Part shown: positions 6,393 to 7,919 of the stretch, piece after piece
How positions within the stretch are numbered: position 1 is the stretch's first letter
Layout of the letters: each line of letters begins with the position of its first letter
Source of the DNA: an uncultured bacterium
GTDB lineage: Bacteria; Patescibacteriota; Microgenomatia; UBA1406; GWC2-37-13
Direction: 5' to 3'
Length of the DNA: 7,919 nucleotides
NCBI GenBank assembly: GCA_937914905.1
Contig: CALESU010000033.1
Span: forward strand, 1 to 7,919
Position numbers and translations under genes: made by a program
The notes under the pieces: model-generated
What the model was told of the DNA's origin: nothing
Seen by the model: only the letters and a program-made list of their open reading frames with translations
Databases searched by the model: none

Positions 6393-6434
6393 GAGTTATC
6401 GGACTGTAGCTTAGTGTACAACAAAATTGAACTA

Positions 6435-7919
6435 ATGAGGATTATTAGCTATATAAACAAAGCATTATTCGGTTTGAAATTGGCATATATCTTGCCCGGG
6501 ATTCTCGTAGTTCTTCTCTTTGGGACAATTCAAACGGTTTGGTCAGCTCCTGGCATACGTGAAACGATCAACTTTCAAGGGAAGCTGGTAGACGCTGATG
6601 GACTCAATGTTCCCGACGATTCATATTCAATCCTGTTTCGTTTATATGACGCGGATACTGGGGGAACTTTATTGTGGCAAGAGACAAGAACGGTCCCAAC
6701 TGTCGATGGTATTTTCCGTGAGGAATTGGGAGATTCGACCAGTCTATCCGGGATAAATTTCGACGAAGACAATCTCTATTTGGGAATCAAAGTGGGGACA
6801 GATACTGAAATGACGCCTCGGGTACGGTTTACTGCAGTTCCCTATGCGTTTCAAGCTCGTAACGTCGTATGGTCAGGGTTACAAGATCCGCTCTCAAATC
6901 TTTCTCTCTCAATGGGTTCGAATACGTCAACATTTACCTACGGAGCAACAACTGGGTCCGGAGATTTATTTACCCTTGCAGACACGGCAGGAAATACGGG
7001 AACCGGAACATTGTTTACTCTAGAAACTGGAGCAAGCTCTTCCGTAACTCCTTTTCGCGTGTCAGCCTCAGGCGTGGAAGCCCTCCTTGTCGACCAAAGT
7101 GGAAATGTGGGCGTAGGAACAACAAGTCCTGATTATAAGCTTGACGTGAATGGTTCGATCCAAATAGCTTCCGGTTCAGAACTGTATTCTTTTGGATCGG
7201 CAACTTTGGGGGACAGAAGTTATTCGGAACAGAATTACGTTGAAAATGCCCAAACCTTTACCGCGAGTATTGATGCTCTTGATATCCAAGTCGGTGCCCT
7301 TAATTCAGGAGCCGGAGGTGTCTGGACAAGATCTGGTACCTTTTTGTATCCAACAAATTCTGGGGATAGTCTTGGGGTAAACACAACTGCACCAGTCACT
7401 CGTTTAGATGTTGCGGGAACTGCCTGGCTCCGGGGAGGGACAGGGAACACCACAGGATTGTTTGTTTCTGATGTGGGAACGGTGGGGATTGCAACAACTA
7501 ATCCTGGCGGATATAGTCTCAACGTCAACGGCTCAACATATATTGGTGGAGGATTAACCATAAATAGCGGTGGAATACGCATTGTTTCTGGAGGCGTGAC
7601 CATTGCGAATGGTGGCTTAGTTGTTGAGGGAGGAGTAATTTCAGGAACAGGTTCAGGTCTTACTAGTCTCAATGCTACTCAACTTACAACGGGTACTCTT
7701 CCTGACTTACGACTCTCAGGTACCTACTCATCCGCACTTACCTTCACCAATCAAGGAAATACATTCACCGGTATTGGATCGTCCTTAACCGCTCTTGATG
7801 CCAACAACATCGCCTCAGGAACCATAGCCTCCGCAAGACTATTTGGAAACTACACCATAAACATCACAGGGACTGCAAGCAATGCAAACATCTTAACCAC
7901 CGCACGAACCATAGGAATC
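6435..7919 (+). CDS. Large fibre-like repeat surface protein, N-terminal part (continues past window)
   Basis: The frame stays open for 495 codons from ATG 6435 to the right edge, so the C terminus is missing. A hydrophobic signal sequence (about residues 16-36) is probably cut after WSA (residue 38). Residues of about 39-140 form an N-terminal domain with INFQGKLVDADG, YSILFRLYDADTGGTLLW and PRVRFTAVPYAFQA, a layout common to large secreted bacterial proteins ahead of fibre repeats. Three fibre-type repeats follow: VGVGTTSPDYKLDVNGS (225-241), LGVNTTAPVTRLDVAGT (313-329) and VGIATTNPGGYSLNVNGS (350-367). Next is a Gly-rich GGxxI/VxxGG stretch (about 370-400), then two related units starting at 406 (GSGLTSLNATQL) and 448 (GSSLTALDANNI), a 42-residue period. 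Such proteins often end in an S74-type intramolecular chaperone, which cannot be checked here. No Shine-Dalgarno is visible; in-frame GTG 6414 is an alternative start. Likely an exported adhesin or fibre; role inferred. Confidence 0.8.
   Translation, partial: MRIISYINKALFGLKLAYILPGILVVLLFGTIQTVWSAPGIRETINFQGKLVDADGLNVPDDSYSILFRLYDADTGGTLLWQETRTVPTVDGIFREELGDSTSLSGINFDEDNLYLGIKVGTDTEMTPRVRFTAVPYAFQARNVVWSGLQDPLSNLSLSMGSNTSTFTYGATTGSGDLFTLADTAGNTGTGTLFTLETGASSSVTPFRVSASGVEALLVDQSGNVGVGTTSPDYKLDVNGSIQIASGSELYSFGSATLGDRSYSEQNYVENAQTFTASIDALDIQVGALNSGAGGVWTRSGTFLYPTNSGDSLGVNTTAPVTRLDVAGTAWLRGGTGNTTGLFVSDVGTVGIATTNPGGYSLNVNGSTYIGGGLTINSGGIRIVSGGVTIANGGLVVEGGVISGTGSGLTSLNATQLTTGTLPDLRLSGTYSSALTFTNQGNTFTGIGSSLTALDANNIASGTIASARLFGNYTINITGTASNANILTTARTIGI
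7650..7919 (+). repeat. Tandem 42-residue coding repeat in the fibre gene
   Basis: Two imperfect units begin at 7650 and 7776, 126 bases apart. They share the protein pattern GS-x-LT-S/A-L-N/D-A-x-x-x-x-x-GT-L/I-x-x-x-RL. The second unit is cut by the window edge, and more copies may follow. Codon choice moves strongly towards C-ending codons within this block. Confidence 0.6.

Larger units (their letters stand above)
6123..6434. other. Divergent intergenic region between surface protein operons
   Basis: About 310 bases separate the minus-strand cluster from the plus-strand fibre gene. I find a -10 box for the left gene (6129-6134), a -35/-10 pair for the right gene (6363-6392) and an 8-base inverted repeat (6310-6317 with 6357-6364). 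A 75-codon minus-strand frame at 6141-6368 has no recognisable protein character and I do not call it. I see no RNA gene or mobile element. Confidence 0.6.

Noticed and set aside
7235..7672. 145-codon minus-strand open frame, Pro-rich
   Set aside because: Antisense to the fibre gene; the Pro-rich translation results from complementing Gly codons in GG repeats.

Overview
This window looks like part of a bacterial chromosome from the Patescibacteria (Candidate Phyla Radiation, CPR) or a similar ultra-small, Gram-positive-like lineage. That is inferred from protein style, not from a search. The secreted proteins are rich in Thr, Ser and Gly, with the repeat families typical of CPR surface proteins (SxNF repeats, a C-terminal 'NGY ... 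GTYxGT' domain, 'VGVGTTSPxxKLDVNGS' fibre repeats). The membrane-anchored DUF916-like proteins and the near absence of Shine-Dalgarno sequences fit too. TGA is used as a stop (ends of the 2831 and 4105 genes) and TGG as Trp, so the glycine-UGA code of Gracilibacteria/Absconditabacteria is not in use here.

Layout. Positions 1-1289 (+) hold the 3' part of leuS (leucyl-tRNA synthetase). A good sigma70-type promoter then drives a tRNA-Lys(UUU) gene at 1377-1448. Ten bases after the tRNA, facing it, lies the end of a five-gene minus-strand cluster (6122 down to 1459). In transcription order it holds secreted beta-rich protein A (5058-6122), DUF916-like membrane protein A (4105-5052), secreted beta-rich protein B (2831-3973), DUF916-like membrane protein B (1895-2818), and a small membrane-anchored cupredoxin-fold protein (1459-1908). 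After a roughly 310-base divergent promoter region, a large fibre-like surface protein gene starts at 6435 on the plus strand and runs off the right edge.

How the genes may work together. The cluster is two tandem copies of one module: a secreted protein with a shared C-terminal domain, followed by a protein with a signal peptide, two beta-sandwich-like regions, a C-terminal membrane helix and a basic tail. This matches the logic of WxL/WxL-interacting-protein (DUF916-DUF3324) loci of Firmicutes, although no canonical WxL motif is present. I infer that each membrane protein docks or displays its partner secreted protein on the cell surface. The divergent fibre-like protein would be another exported surface component, so the region 1459-7919 reads as a cell-surface, possibly host-attachment, locus beside housekeeping translation genes. 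The pairing and the attachment role are inferences.
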